From assembly GCA_036874045.1 (NCBI GenBank), contig CM072347.1:3846501-3910500 (forward strand): a stretch of 64,000 bases of DNA, in the 5' to 3' direction. Source of the DNA: Cymodocea nodosa. Lineage: Eukaryota > Streptophyta > Magnoliopsida > Alismatales > Cymodoceaceae. Shown piece after piece: positions 1 through 11,921 of the stretch (the first letter of the stretch is position 1; each line of letters starts with the position of its first letter). The translations under genes were made by a program, and so were the position numbers. The notes under the pieces were generated by a model that did no database searches, was not told the origin of the DNA, and saw only the letters and a list, made by a program, of their open reading frames with translations.

Positions 1-594
1 CATGGGCATATTTAGAAAACTTTGCAAAAAGAACTACACAGTGGGAAAACTCGGCTGAAGCTATTGCAGATAAAAAAATATTGCCAAGAGGAATGCATGA
101 AATAGATTCAAGTACTATGCTTGAGGTGAAATTAAATGAATTAACAAAGAAAATAGAAGAGTTATCATTAAATCAAAAGCTAGCAGAAAAGAATGCAAAC
201 ATAAATTATTTAGTTATTATTTATGCTAGAAACCAAAGAGATAACTTGGGAAATTCTTATAATCCTAATTGGAGAAATCACCTGAATTTATCTTGGAGAA
301 ACAATAATTTCCAGGGAGGAGAAAATGTAAATGAGAAGAATATAAGTTATGAAGCATTACTGGAACAAGGATCTAGAATAGAGAAATTAGAGAAGATAAT
401 CCAACAATTAAACAATCGTCTAGATTTTGTATTTGGAAATGCTGCAATTCAAAAGTAGAATAGAAATATACCACTTAGACAGAAGGAACCAATGGAAGTT
501 AGACCTATTGGAGGATTGCCAATGCAAGCAATACCTAACCCTATCAATAGAACTGTTAATGAAATTGATACCTCTTCTAGGAGGGTAGCTGAAT
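1..594 (+). pseudogene. gag capsid-type region, C-terminal part (gypsy copy 1)
   Basis: The translation matches the end of Athila-type gag: a WAYLENFAKRTTQWENS-like stretch, a charged coiled-coil-like segment, then the hallmark NSYNPNWRN followed by LSWRNNN, and a second leucine-rich helical stretch (IEKLEKIIQQLNNRLDFVF). The same protein is seen on the minus strand at 21109-22309 in copy 2, where the capsid core is also present. In both places it is followed by an F-box gene, not by protease and RT, which is unusual for gag. Gag would form the particle core. This copy is a fossil with about one interruption. Confidence 0.8.
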
Positions 595-786
595 GAAGCA
601 GCATATATGAAGCCACTATCTGTGTATATATATGTTTTTATTTATAGTTAATAGTATCGTAGAGTTAGTCCTTAACTCAACGAACTTAGTCCGTTGAGTT
701 ATGCCTTAACTCTACGAAGGTGTGTAGTAGTTATGTTAATTTTTTGTCCCTACTAAATTTTTGTTTGTGTTACACAGAATCGACAA
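595..786 (+). other. spacer between gag and F-box gene with AGTTA/TAACT arms
   Basis: Noncoding, about 190 bp. It holds two imperfect inverted pairs built on GTTGAGTTA and TAACTCAACG around 660-715. These are the same units found in the gypsy LTRs and in the inverted-repeat arms of copy 2. An equivalent spacer, with TCGACAAATGG just at the F-box start, occurs in copies 2 and 3. Confidence 0.55.
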
Positions 787-1926
787 ATGGAATTGATGCA
801 ATTACTGTTGTATGCACTAAGGGAAGTACTGAGTAATTTATCAACTAAAGATCTATGTAGGTTGTGTTGTGTATCAAAAGAAATTAAAGATTGTATTGAA
901 GAAAATTTTTTTCAAGGACTACAAGATGCAAAAATGACTAAGATTAGAGATGGATTCATATGGAGGTCATTTAATCGTAGTTCAATTAACCATGAATATC
1001 TTGCTATGGAAGAAACTACTGGAATTCCACCTAATACATTAGAAGGAATAAATCATATTATGGGGATAGATGAAGGATTAATTATATACAAGACGAGACC
1101 AAAGTATGCAAGTTTATTATTACCTGATATTTTGATAAGAAATCCTATAACATGAGAAGAATGGAATATAGGAAGACCTAATAGATTTGAAGTATCAATT
1201 GTAAATTGTGGGCCAGCTTTAATATTTTCTAATAAAAATTCTGCAATTCCTGAAAAATTATATTATTGGAGACCTACAGGAAATTGGGGTGAAGATTTAT
1301 GTTTAAGTGTGTATAATTTTCTGAATAGATCTTGGAATGAAAATATTATGATATATCTGGGTCGGAAATCATTAATTAACCAAACACATGTCATACTTGA
1401 TGGATACATATATCTAGTCACAAATATATCAATATCATTTGGATCTGATTTATACATAGTGAGCATAGACAGTTATGATGAAAATATAGAAATTTTACTT
1501 ATACCGAGAGAAATAGCTAAACCACCATCTGTGGAATTTAATAAAATTCAAATAGGAGTGTGGTATAATGAAGAAGATGATCCTACTTTATGTTTGATAA
1601 GATGGTGGGATGAATTGATGAAATTTCAAATATGGATTATGAAAGACATTAATGAATGAAAGTGGGAAGAGGAATATATTGAAATAGATGTAGAAATAGA
1701 AACTGCTACATTACCCTGGAACCAAAAAGGATCCCTTTCTGCATTTCATATTATTAATGGTAATACACTTGTATTTGGAATTTATAATATATTACATGTT
1801 TACAAATTAAGAAGGAACAAGAACTGCATTAAAATAGAATTAATAGTAAGAAGAACTATGCCTAAAAAGTTTGCTTGGACTGATACATTTATTCCATTCG
1901 TTCCTACTTTTCAATCATGTTCTTAA
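787..1926 (+). pseudogene. F-box/F-box-associated protein gene carried by gypsy copy 1
   Basis: About 380 codons. Residues about 8-45 resemble an F-box (LREVLSNLSTKDLCRLCCVS then KEIKDCIEE), the part that binds SKP1 in SCF ubiquitin ligases. Downstream are the usual marks of plant F-box-associated regions: NPIT near residue 120, SVYNFLNRSW near 175, VILDGYIYLVT near 200 and LMKFQIWIMKD near 280. The start was chosen because the same ATG after TCGACAA is shared by all three copies in the window. It lies between gag and the 3' noncoding tract on the element's coding strand. I infer capture of a host gene by the element. The copy is nearly full length with about two interruptions. Its substrate cannot be told. 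Confidence 0.7.
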
Positions 1927-3676
1927 GTTGTGATTTTATGTGTTTAATGTTGTGTGTATTATATGTTTATTTTTAGAAAAATTTTAGTTTTTATGTTTAT
2001 TTTATAGAAAAAAAAAACAAAATATCAATCCAGTTTGTTGGTATCTATTCTGGGAAACCAACTAGCTTGCTTGTGAGCCACCAAAGGTATAGGAGCCTAG
2101 GTTCCACACAAGACATTGATTTATCAATATCTGTTAAATGTTATTTTGTTTTATATTCTATGTTTATCTGTGAATGAAAAGTTTTCCAGAGTCAAAAATC
2201 GGAATATGCAGAAAGAGATACAAACGAAACAAGGTATGTAATTGATTACTTATCTTGACTTTTAAATCAAAGAAATTGTATTCATGTCTGCTACAATTAC
2301 TATGTTTATTGTCAATTCTTTTACATTGAGGACAATGCAAAATGTAGGTATGGGGGGGAGGTAATTAAAGTAACAGTCATGTAAGTTTGTTAATTAAAGG
2401 AATTAAAATGGTACTGCAAAGTTTTGTGGAAATTGAAAATTTTTATGAACTTGCTGTAACTATTCGATAATTGAGACTATAAAATTTTTATAACCTATAA
2501 CTGCTTGAATGTTATATTTAGTAGGCTATATAAGATGCTATAGAATTTACTCTTTATGCAAATCTGGATATAGTATCTTATGTTTTTTTTGAATTTCATG
2601 AGTTTAACAGTTTCACGATTTTAAAATGAAATTAGAATGCTTAATGAAAAATCAGTAAATTATCTGAAGTCCTGAAAGAGCTGAGATGTGAATTCTAGAT
2701 TAAATGAAACACATATGATTAAAGATACATTTCATTTGACTGATTGAACTTGTAGAATGATTTATGTGTAGATCTTATTAAACTACAGAAAAAGTATGAG
2801 CTCATTGTTATGGATTCATATTTTCAGTAAATGATAGAAGCAGGACTATATTAGATTGGTGATTATTACATTTGTATTAATGAAATACGTACATATATAG
2901 TATGTGATTAATGCTTTGTTTTGTGTATATTTTGATTAGAAAAAAAAAGAAGAAAAAAAGAAAAAGAAAATTTTTTTTTAAGAGTTTATTGACTTGTTTG
3001 ATCACGAGCCTTTTGTACTAGAGCAAATAGGTATGTAAGGATTGTTGACCTGAAAAAGGACTCTTGAAATCTAGCAACTTAAGATCCTGATCAAATCCGA
3101 AATTGTTGACTGAAAGCTCATTACATGGGTACATTAGAAAGCTCTTGTATGATTCAAGCTTATCAAATTAACTTTTAAAGTATAAAATATATATATATAT
3201 ATATATACATATACTATTCTGAAAAGATACAAGTGTTTTGTGAAATACAGATATCTTATGAATCGAGTATATTTTCTGTTATCTAGAATTGCTGTAATAT
3301 GAATCTGGAATTGACTTTTGAAGTTGTTTAATGGAGATACAATTCTTTATTCTAATTGTCTTAATCATATTGAATTGGATTGTACTTTGATTCATATGTT
3401 GTTGAAATTTCTTCTAGAAATCTTATTGGAAAATTCAGGATGGCAGATGATGAAAGATGAACAAACGATAATATAATTAACACCTATGTGATGATGATAT
3501 ATTTTGTATGTAATTTACATATATTCTAAGTATATTTGCAGGTTGATTATTGAAACATATAGAATATATATTTTTATGCTGAATAGAAGAAAAAAGAAAG
3601 AAGAAGAATTAATTCTAGCGCTTTTTGAAAGACGAATTAATTAGACCTTAGTTTGCTAAGGGACTAGCAAAATTTA
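1927..3676 (+). other. 3' noncoding tract of gypsy copy 1
   Basis: About 1.75 kb without a supported gene. It aligns in order with the reverse complement of 39896-41647 in copy 3, and its last 0.85 kb with 18718-19568 in copy 2, so it is a conserved part of the family. It contains an (AT)n run near 3187-3210 and A/T-rich low-complexity DNA near 2940-2985. Open frames here are short and not kept between copies. Confidence 0.7.
2325..2361 (+). other. internal polypurine hallmark of Athila-type elements
   Basis: ATTGAGGACAATGCAAAAT runs into TGTAGGTATGGGGGGGAGG. Plant Athila elements are known to carry a GGACAATGCAA...TGTGGGGG hallmark in the internal region. The same site is at 41191-41228 on the minus strand in copy 3. 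It lies about 1.3 kb before the terminal polypurine tract and may act as a second plus-strand priming site (inference). Confidence 0.65.
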
Positions 3677-3689
3677 GGTACGGGGGAAG
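3677..3689 (+). other. terminal polypurine tract (copy 1)
   Basis: GGTACGGGGGAAG lies directly before the LTR start TGTTTAGAATG. It matches the reverse complements beside the 3' LTRs of copies 2 (18704-18717) and 3 (39882-39895). It primes plus-strand DNA synthesis in this family. Confidence 0.8.
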
Positions 3690-5947
3690 TGTTTAGAATG
3701 AAAAAGTGCATATTATTAACGGTTAAATGATGGTTAATTGCATAATATTTAGCTTATCATATAAGAATTAAGCTATTATATTATAATTGCACTGTTATAT
3801 GTTTTAATTAGAATTATTACTTAATTTTGGGAAATTAATGTTAATTTAGTACATTTCTGAACTATCGATAAGTTGTAAGCTGTGAAATTCTTAAGTATCC
3901 GAATTTTTTGATATTTCGAACAGTTATGTTCAACATATCGAACATATTTCGTACAGTTATGTTTAACATACTGAACATATATCGGATAGTTATGTTTAAA
4001 TTGCCAAACAATTATGCTTTAAAAGAATATTTTATTATTTCCTAAAGTACACGTGTCAAAACCATAATGCATGACTTTTGTGAACTTTCGGTGAGTTATC
4101 TCTAACTATCTTAAATTGCAACTGAGCTTCGGATAGTTATATGTGTAACTCTCCGAAATATCTTTTTATTTATAAAATAGTTGTGGACACGTGTCATGTT
4201 CTAGGAAAGTGACTTAAGTGGATTTTCGGTGAGTTATCTGTAACTATCCGAAATGCATCTAAGTATCGGATAGTTAGCTCTGTAACTCTCTGAAATGTTT
4301 ATTTTATGATTAAATTGTTGTTGACACATGTTGAGATCTAGTAAATTTATTTAAGTTATATATAAGTGAGTTATCTCTAACTATCCGAAATGCATCTGAG
4401 CATCGGATAGTTAAGTTTGTAAGTATCCGAAATACACCTAAGCATCGGATAGTTAAGTTTATAAGTATCCGAAATGCACCTGAGCATTGGATAGTTAAAT
4501 TTATGCACATGTTTTATAGTTAAATCAACGAAGAAAGTCCGTTGAGTTATCTATAACTCCACGGACTATTTATTTTCTAATATGCCATTGTAGCGGTTGT
4601 AGAAATAGGATAGTTGGAAGAAAAACCACGACTGCACGTATCGTGCAGGGAGAAGAAAGCATCGTCGTTGATATGAATGAAGCAAATCCAACCGACCATT
4701 CAAGCAGAAGCAATTACTACTAAAGAAATATAAAAGAAAAGAAGAAAAAGAAGAAAATGGTGTGTGATCGATGGATGGCCAATGTGTACAGAGGAGGAGC
4801 ACTGAGCTTTCTGCAGACAGTGTCGGCAATTCTCTGAAGTACCACACCAACCATCGTTACCACCATCATATCCACCATAATCACCAACCATCGGAGGTCT
4901 GTGAGAATACTTTCTTGATGTCGGGTCAATTCCGAGCAAAACACAGTGCCTAACAACCATTGTGAGGAGTGATCGCGTCGCGGGAAGGGAAGTCATTTTC
5001 ACCAAGCGCCGACTCATATTTCAGGAGATCGTAAAGCTTTTAGCCTTGGCTTCGGGTTGATGCCTATATGTTGAAGAGGAGATCATCTTGCAATTCTAGA
5101 CTCACGATTCTATAGGGAGAGGAGATAGAATTGTAAGTGGTTTAATTTTCAATGTGTAATCGCGTTGCAAGTAGTGATGGAAGTATTTACTGTCAAGTGA
5201 GATTACTTTATATTTCACCTTTCGCTCATTTCCATGTTCATATTAAAACAAAAATACCAAAGAAATAGTTTATCTTTGTTTGTATGTTGTATTTGAGTGT
5301 TGTATTGTTTGTGTCGTATCGTGATTAATGTTATATTTATCAGTGTTGTGATTGTTTTATGTTAGTTTTAGTTTTACAATTTACTAAAATTGGTTCGTTC
5401 AAAAGACTTAAAGATTTTAATGGTTACTGTTTGAATTATCTGAATGTTAGTATGCTTAATGATAAATCCAGTGTTTACTAACATTAAAGAGCTTAATTGA
5501 TGTTATTTACAATATGTGGAATCGCCCAATGGTTGGCCGAATTTTTTTGTAAATAACAGTATTAAAAAGAAAAGACAGGCTTGTGGAGTTAACTTAAGTC
5601 CATGAGGTTAGTTTGTTGAGTTAGCCATAACTCAACGAACTTTGTCCGTTGAGTTAACTGTAATTCAACGGAGAGCTTATTGAATATATAAATTTGATTG
5701 TTAACAAATGAACAGTTCTCAAGTTCTTCAGCAATTCCTTGTGAGATCAACTTGTACTTGCACACTAATACAATAGACACTGTGCACTTGCAGTTAAAGT
5801 ACAAATTGGAATTAATATCTAAATTGTATTAAAGGTTGTTTGTTTACTTCTAAAAGAAAAAGAATAGGCATAAAGCTAAATTAACTAAGTAAAAACAGAA
5901 GTAACAAATCAAAGTTTTTCTGGTATCGTGCTAGAAAAAACCAAACA
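3690..5947 (+). repeat. 3' LTR of gypsy copy 1 (long, A-type U3)
   Basis: 2258 bp from TGTTTAGAATG to AACCAAACA. It is collinear with the reverse complements of 16467-18703 and 33201-35437. The U3 half (about 3890-4500) is packed with CGGATAGTTA / TAACTCACCGAAA pairs, CTTAAGT and CACGTG sites. A middle segment near 4600-5100 is kept in all gypsy LTRs here. The next bases, ATAAC, should be one half of the target duplication; the other half is outside the window. Confidence 0.85.
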
Positions 5948-6490
5948 ATAACATAGTTCAGAACTTAATTCTATATCCTGTTCTTCAATATTTGTTATTA
6001 GTTTGCCTTCCACTTTTATTAAATTGCTGTAAAAAGTTGGAACTAATCCATTGATATAAAAAAATGTATTTTCTTCTTGAATAATTTTGTTTAGCCCTTG
6101 AAATTCAAATAAACTATAAATTTCCTACAGTTTTCTCCAATCTAAAGGTCCGCTAAATAGTATATCAAAGGATTTGTAGACTTTGTATTTCTTATAAGCT
6201 TGGTGATTTCTAAAATACATTGGAGAATTGTTTGTCTCAAAAAATTTGCTTGTTACTAGAAGTGGTGGCTAGACTACTATTTCTACTAGTCTTTGAACAA
6301 ACTCTTCCATTTGTTCTGAAAATCATCTTCTCTATGTTCTTCAACCATTTCTTCTCGATGTTCTTCTACAATCACAGGAGGAGTTTTTTCTCTTTACCCT
6401 ATCTGTCTATTTTCTTCCAAAAATGCTTCTGTAATATCTTCACTCATTGGCTACACAATATTCTCAAAAATATCTTAAGATTACTATAGT
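5948..6490 (-). pseudogene. diverged 'putative plant transposon protein' fragment
   Basis: On the minus strand, short stretches such as LFEFQGL, GLVPTFYSNL and EGKLITNIEEQD align in order with LFEFQGL, NLVPCFYVNL and EGGLISNVEEAD of the better kept gene at 23567-27435. The family looks like the plant domain named 'putative plant transposon protein' (Pfam Transposase_32), whose role is unknown. The fragment is cut at 5948 by gypsy copy 1 and is worn. It is much more diverged from the copy 2 gene than the gypsy copies are from one another, so it came from an older or different element. Whether it belongs to copia element B next to it is not clear. Confidence 0.5.
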
Positions 6491-7709
6491 TAGTAATCTT
6501 AAATGATAAGTTTACGAATCTCTTCATAAGTTATGCCCCTAAGTTTATGAACTTACTTCATATATTTAGAAAGTTTCAATTATAACTTACATAGATATTT
6601 CTTCATAAACTTAAAATCCTAACATGACAAGGTTTCGTAATATTTAACTTAATAACTTTACGAGGTTCATATAAGTTAACCTTAGCTTGTTATTTAGGTT
6701 TTTCAGAAAATAAACTAAAAAGTGTACTTAGATTGCTAAGTCAAATAATGTGTAGCTAATCTAATTGATTTTCTAAGATTCCTCCCCCTACACATGTGCA
6801 TTAGATTTAAAACAAAAAACAAACTTCAAATGCTTGAAAACAGAAATTCAGAAATATTAAAATACTGAAATGCTAAAAGATTTAATATAATATAACATGT
6901 TATTTTTGTTCAACATTTCATGTGCTTCTAATCTTCATTTCAGATTAGAAAACTTAAAGTTCCAAATAATAAACCAAATATTATCTGATATATAGATTTC
7001 TTAAGCATAACCAAGTAATTTCGAATTTTCAATCTCATATATAAGTATAAACAGTGTATCTTCATGAAGCACAATCAGAAATTGATATATGTTAGTGCAT
7101 CTGTTAGTAATAAGTTAATCATTTGAACTATTGCACCAACATTTTTTTCAAAGCATATACTAAGTCCTTTATCAACCAGACTTTCTATTATACCATTGTA
7201 TTGAACTTTCAATTAACAATCCTAAATTAAACAAGACCTACATTGTTAGATTTCAAGACATCCGTTTGTACCTAATTGCTCAAGTATAATAGATCTATGA
7301 GATTGATTTTCTTTTAATAAAATACATCATTTGGACTTTGTCTATAAATTTTTAGAACATAAAGCATAGACAAAAGTAAAATGATGCCAAATGTTAGATA
7401 TCAATTTTGAATAATATGAAATAAGATATAGATATTTATAACATTATATGAAGAATTTCAGTTTTCAATTCTTTAATCATACATAAGACATCTAACAATT
7501 AGTGTTTAATTTGAAATATATCTGAACTTGAGTTTTTTTAATTCTAGATTTTCAGCACATTTAATGTTAAAATTTTAAATGATACTATATAATTATCAAA
7601 TTATATAAAATCATGAAAATAATTAACATTAACAATATCAATAAAATAAAAAATCTATTAAAACATTAAAACACTTAAAATCGAGATGCACTAGACAACA
7701 TTTTAAATA
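6491..7709 (-). other. 3' noncoding tract of copia element B
   Basis: No gene seen. It is very AT-rich. The reverse complement has a purine tract TAGGGGGAGGAATC near 6780-6794, close in sequence to the upstream purine tract of element C at 50793-50806. No LTR with a TGTTAG start was recognised between it and the gypsy LTR. Confidence 0.5.
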
Positions 7710-10644
7710 TCTAACAATTTGCATACACCTAAATTTCTTCTAAATTGTAGAGAAAAAATTTTCATCTAACGACTTAGTAAATAGGTTAGCTAATTATTCA
7801 GTTGTAGGGATAAAATTTAATTTAATCTTTCTTGTAAAAACATTATCCTTTAAGAAATGATGTCTTACTTAATATGTTTTGACTTAAAGTGCAATATAGG
7901 ATTTTTAGAGAGACTGATAGTAGAACTACTATCACACAATTTTAATTTGTTTCGAATGTATTCCAAAATCTTTTAGGGTTTGCCCAATCTATAAAACTTA
8001 AGCACAACATAATGAAGCTGCAACATATTCATCTTCTGTAGTAGACAAAACTCCAAAATCATTATACAATTTTGTTTCTTGTTGAACCAAGAAACAAAAG
8101 AATTTCCTAATAGTTGACGTGTTCCACTTGTGCTCTTTTTATCTAATTTGCTACCAACATAATCAACATCATTATACCTTATAAGATCTATAGACCTGTC
8201 TTTAAAATAAAATAGACCATAACTAGGAGTTCCCTGTAGATATCTAAAAATTCTCTTAACAACATTTAAATGAGATATTTTAGGATACACTTGATATCTT
8301 GCACAAGCATACACACTAAATATAATGTCTAATCTACTAGCTATTAAGTATAATAATGACCCAATCATACTCCTATATTTCTTTTGGTCTATTGGTTTTC
8401 CTATAACATCTTTGTCTAGCTTTAGAGATGTACTCATAGGTGTGGCTTTAATTTTAGTATTAATAAATTCAAACTTTTTAAACAACTCTCTCGTATATTT
8501 TTCTTTATTTATAAAAATTCCTTTAACAATTTGTTTAATTTGCAAGCCAAGAAAATAATTTAACTCTCCCATCATACTCATTTCAAACTTGTCAAACATG
8601 TCCTTAGTAAAAGCTTTGCACATATTTTCATTTGTTGATCTGAATATGATGTTATCAACATAGATTTGTACAACAAAAATATCATTCTTAGATTTTTTAA
8701 TAAATAAAGTAGTGTCTACTTTACCCATATTAAAATTTTTCTTAATAAGAAATTTTTTTAATCTTTCATACTAAGATTTAGGGACTTGCTTTAATACGTA
8801 GAGAGCCTTTTTCAATTTAAATACATAATTAGGATATTTTTCATCTTCGAATATTGGTGGTTGTTTAACATAAACTTCTTTTTTAATATAATCATTTAGA
8901 AATGCACTTTTAACATTCATTTGATATAATATGAAGTTCATATAACAAGCAAAGGCTAAGAATATTCTAATAGCTTCTAATCTAGCAATAAGAGCAAAAG
9001 TTTTGTCATAATTTATACCTTCTTCTTGATTATATCCTTGAGCTACTAGTCTAGCCTTACTTCTAACAATATGTCCTATTTCATCAAATTTGTTTCAAAA
9101 TACCCATTTAGTTCTTGTAACTTGATGATTTGGAGGTAATGGTACTAATTCCCAAACATTGTTTCTAACAAATTGTTGCAATTCTTCTTACATTGCCATT
9201 ATCTAGTATTCATCTTCTAATGCATCAGAAACAATTTTAGGTTCAATCTGAGAAATAAACACATAAGCACCAATAATATTTATCCTAGACCTAGTCATTA
9301 CACCTTGATTAGAATCACCTATAATTAATTCTGGTGGATGACTAGATGAGTACCTCCAATTTTTGTTTTTATGAACTTCTTCACCTTGCATATTTTCCTT
9401 TTTAGGAGCAATCTCAAATTGTAATTCATCATCTAAGATATTTTTATCAACTTGATCTAAATTATCAGCATGTGTTTCATCAAACACCACATGAAGAGTT
9501 TCCTCTAAAGTTTTAGTATTCATATGAAATACTCTATACCACATGAAGAGTTTCCTCTAAAGTTTTAGTATTCATATGAAATACTCTATATGCTTTACTC
9601 CTAAGTGAATATCCAACAAAGATGCCTTCATTTGATTTTGCATGAAACTTATCTTTGCTTACCTTAATATTTAAAATAAAGCATCTACGTCTAAAATGTT
9701 TCATATATGAAATATTTGGAACTCTTTTATGCTAGATTTCAAATGGTGTTTTATTCAAAAATGGTCTTAAATGAACTCTATTAATCACATAACATGCTAT
9801 ATTTACTACTTCTACTTATAGAAAACAAGGTAGACTATTCTTATTAATCATAGTCTTAGCCATTTCATGAAGTGATCAATTCTTTCTTTCAACAACTACA
9901 TTTTGAGAGGAGCCTCTAGGAAATGAATGCCTATGATCTATGCCTAAGTCCTCACAAAATTTGTCCATCTTAGAATTTTCAAATTCTGTTCCATGATCAC
10001 TTTTAATTTTCTTAATATGTAAGTCTTTTTCATTCTAAACTTTATTGCAAAAGACTTTAAATACATTAAAAACATCCAATTTATGTGCTATAAAATAAAC
10101 CCATGTAAATTAAGAATAATCATCAACTAAAACAAGTGCATATCTACTACCACCTAAGCTTTGAGTTCTAGTTAGACCAAATAAATTCATATGTACAAAT
10201 TCTAGGACTCTCTTACTAGATACTTGATTTACTAATTTAAATGTGGTTTTATGTTGTTTACCTAATTCACATGCATTACATATATGATCTTTAGCAAACT
10301 TTAATTTAGGTAAACCCTTAATAAGTTATGCTTTGCTAAGTTCCTTAATAACTTCATATTAGCATGTCCTAACCTTCTATGTCATAGTCATGCATCTTTA
10401 GATTTAGCAATTAAACATGACTTTTTATCTTGAGTACTAGAAGGTAATTTCAAGATAGTTACAAAGCCTTTTCTTTTTGCCTTAAATTTAATGGAATTAG
10501 AATAATTTTCAATAATAAGACATTTATTATTTTCAAAAATAACTTTATATCCTCTGTCTTGTAATTGATTTACACTAATAAGATTAAAACTCAAGTTATC
10601 AACTAGCAAAACATCTGAAATAAATATAGAGTCAGTAACACGTT
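7710..10644 (-). pseudogene. copia pol of element B: pre-integrase, integrase, RT, RNase H
   Basis: Minus-strand order: GAG-pre-integrase (10388-10609: DNLSFNLISVNQL, a typical copia stretch), integrase (about 9545-10390), a linker rich in acidic residues (9203-9544), reverse transcriptase (about 7973-9200, with YVDNIIF as the catalytic YVDD-type box and FEMSMMGELNYFLGLQI), and RNase H (to about 7710, with CDSSSTISLSKNP then HFKSKHI). Together these copied and integrated the element. The reading is broken many times. Text similarity to element C is clear but the two are far apart, so B is an older relative. Confidence 0.75.
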
Positions 10645-11921
10645 TGTTAGGAATTTTGTTTTGATGATGAATATTTTATTAAAGTTTATAAATAAGTCTA
10701 AATAATATTTTTTAAGTATAATAGTCACATAATTAAATGTTGATAAGTTATCAGAAAATTTCATTTAAATTCTGGATAGTTAACTCTCGAATAGTTAAGG
10801 TTTTCGGATAGTTAAAGTTTTTGGATAGTTAAGTTTTAGATAGTTAAACTTTTGGATAGTTAACATTTTGATTTAGTCAAAGAGTTATATTAAAAACTTG
10901 TATAGTTAAGTTATCTACACGTATGTTTTTAATGTTTTAAGTTTTCACATGTTTTCCATGTGTGTTCATTAATGAAAATCGAAGAGTTAGATAACTATTC
11001 AACTTTTTATATGCATGAATGGATAACTGTTTGAATTTTATAAAATGACTAATGAATAGATAAGTTTTCTTTTTTCAGTCATGTGTTTTGTAGGTGCAAA
11101 AACTCAAAGAGTTACAGATAAATGTTCAAGTTTTTACTAGACTTAAAGGATAAGTGTTTGACTAAAGCGGTGACTTAAAAGATATTTCTACAAATCTCCA
11201 AGAAGATAAAGTTTTAATAGATCTATAATATAAGATCGTGGATATTCAAAATGATAGTGGAGATAGTGGAAATTCAAAATAAGAAGTAGACATAGTGGAA
11301 ATTCAAAAAGATAGTGGAGATCATGGATAATTTGAATTTGAAATTAGTACATGGGATTATAGATTATAGATTAAGTAGATGAACATGTTGAACGTGAAGT
11401 CATAGTTCGACTACTATAAATAGAGGGTACGAGCTGCATTACAATCATCTCAATCTTAAATACCAAGTCTGAGTATTAACTCTCATTCCAATCCTAAGTC
11501 AGAATATTCAAATCCAGAAAAATTCTCCAACATCAAAAGAAATTCAAATTCCAAGCAATTTCAAAAAAGGAGCTGCAACACAAGAAGTCTAGGAAATTTG
11601 ACAACTAGAGAAGAAGAGATACAAAAGCTGAGCAAAAGGAAGGAAAAGAAGTTATGTGCATAAAGATCAGGTTTTATACAATTCAAATTAGTTTAGAATA
11701 AGGATTTTATTTTCTTTTTAAATTGTATCTCGGACTTTATTGTATTAGAACCGACAAATAGGAAATTGTGCTAAAAAGTAATTGTAAATTCTTTCTTTAA
11801 GTTAATAAAGATTAGAATTTCATTTGTGAGTGGTTTGTGCTCTTGTTTTATTTGCTAGTAATTTTTAAATTGCTAAAGACACAATTCAACCTCACTCTTA
11901 TGATACAACAATCCTACAACA
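10645..11921 (+). repeat. solo LTR of a third copia family inside element B
   Basis: It starts TGTTAGGAATTTTGTTTTGA and ends near CCTACAACA. No internal copia coding or primer site follows, and element B protease sequence resumes on its right, so it reads as a solo LTR. The U3 part (10770-10930) has five or more GGATAGTTA units, the same word found in the gypsy and element C LTRs. A TATA box lies at 11414-11424. No clean 5-bp target duplication was seen. The right end could instead be 11910. Confidence 0.65.
11414..11424 (+). promoter_or_regulatory. TATA box of the solo copia LTR
   Basis: CTATAAATAG stands out in U3, followed within about 30-60 bp by the C/A-rich stretch usual for an LTR transcription start. 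It gives the plus orientation of the solo LTR. Confidence 0.6.

Larger units (their letters stand above)
1..5947 (+). mobile_element. Athila-like Ty3/gypsy retrotransposon, copy 1 (3' part only)
   Basis: The 3' part of a gypsy element whose 5' end lies outside the window. Parts in order: gag tail (1-594), spacer, F-box gene (787-1926), long noncoding tract with the Athila-type purine hallmark (about 2325-2361), terminal polypurine tract (3677-3689) and 3' LTR (3690-5947). Athila affinity comes from the gag motif NPNWRN followed by LSW and from the GAGGACAATGCAAAAT hallmark ahead of a G-run. Sister copies 2 and 3 in this window also have a tRNA-Asp-type primer site. Its right edge abuts a broken minus-strand coding fragment at 5948, so it landed in older repeat DNA. 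It is a fossil with a few breaks in its coding parts. Confidence 0.85.

Noticed and set aside
3187-3210. (AT)n runs here and at 27886-27910 and 43340-43362
   Set aside because: Simple microsatellites of AT-rich plant DNA; no further signal.
4566-5017. Overlapping open frames of 60-105 codons in the gypsy LTR, repeated in every gypsy LTR here
   Set aside because: They recur only because the LTRs are homologous, lie in several frames at once, change length between copies and match no family I know.
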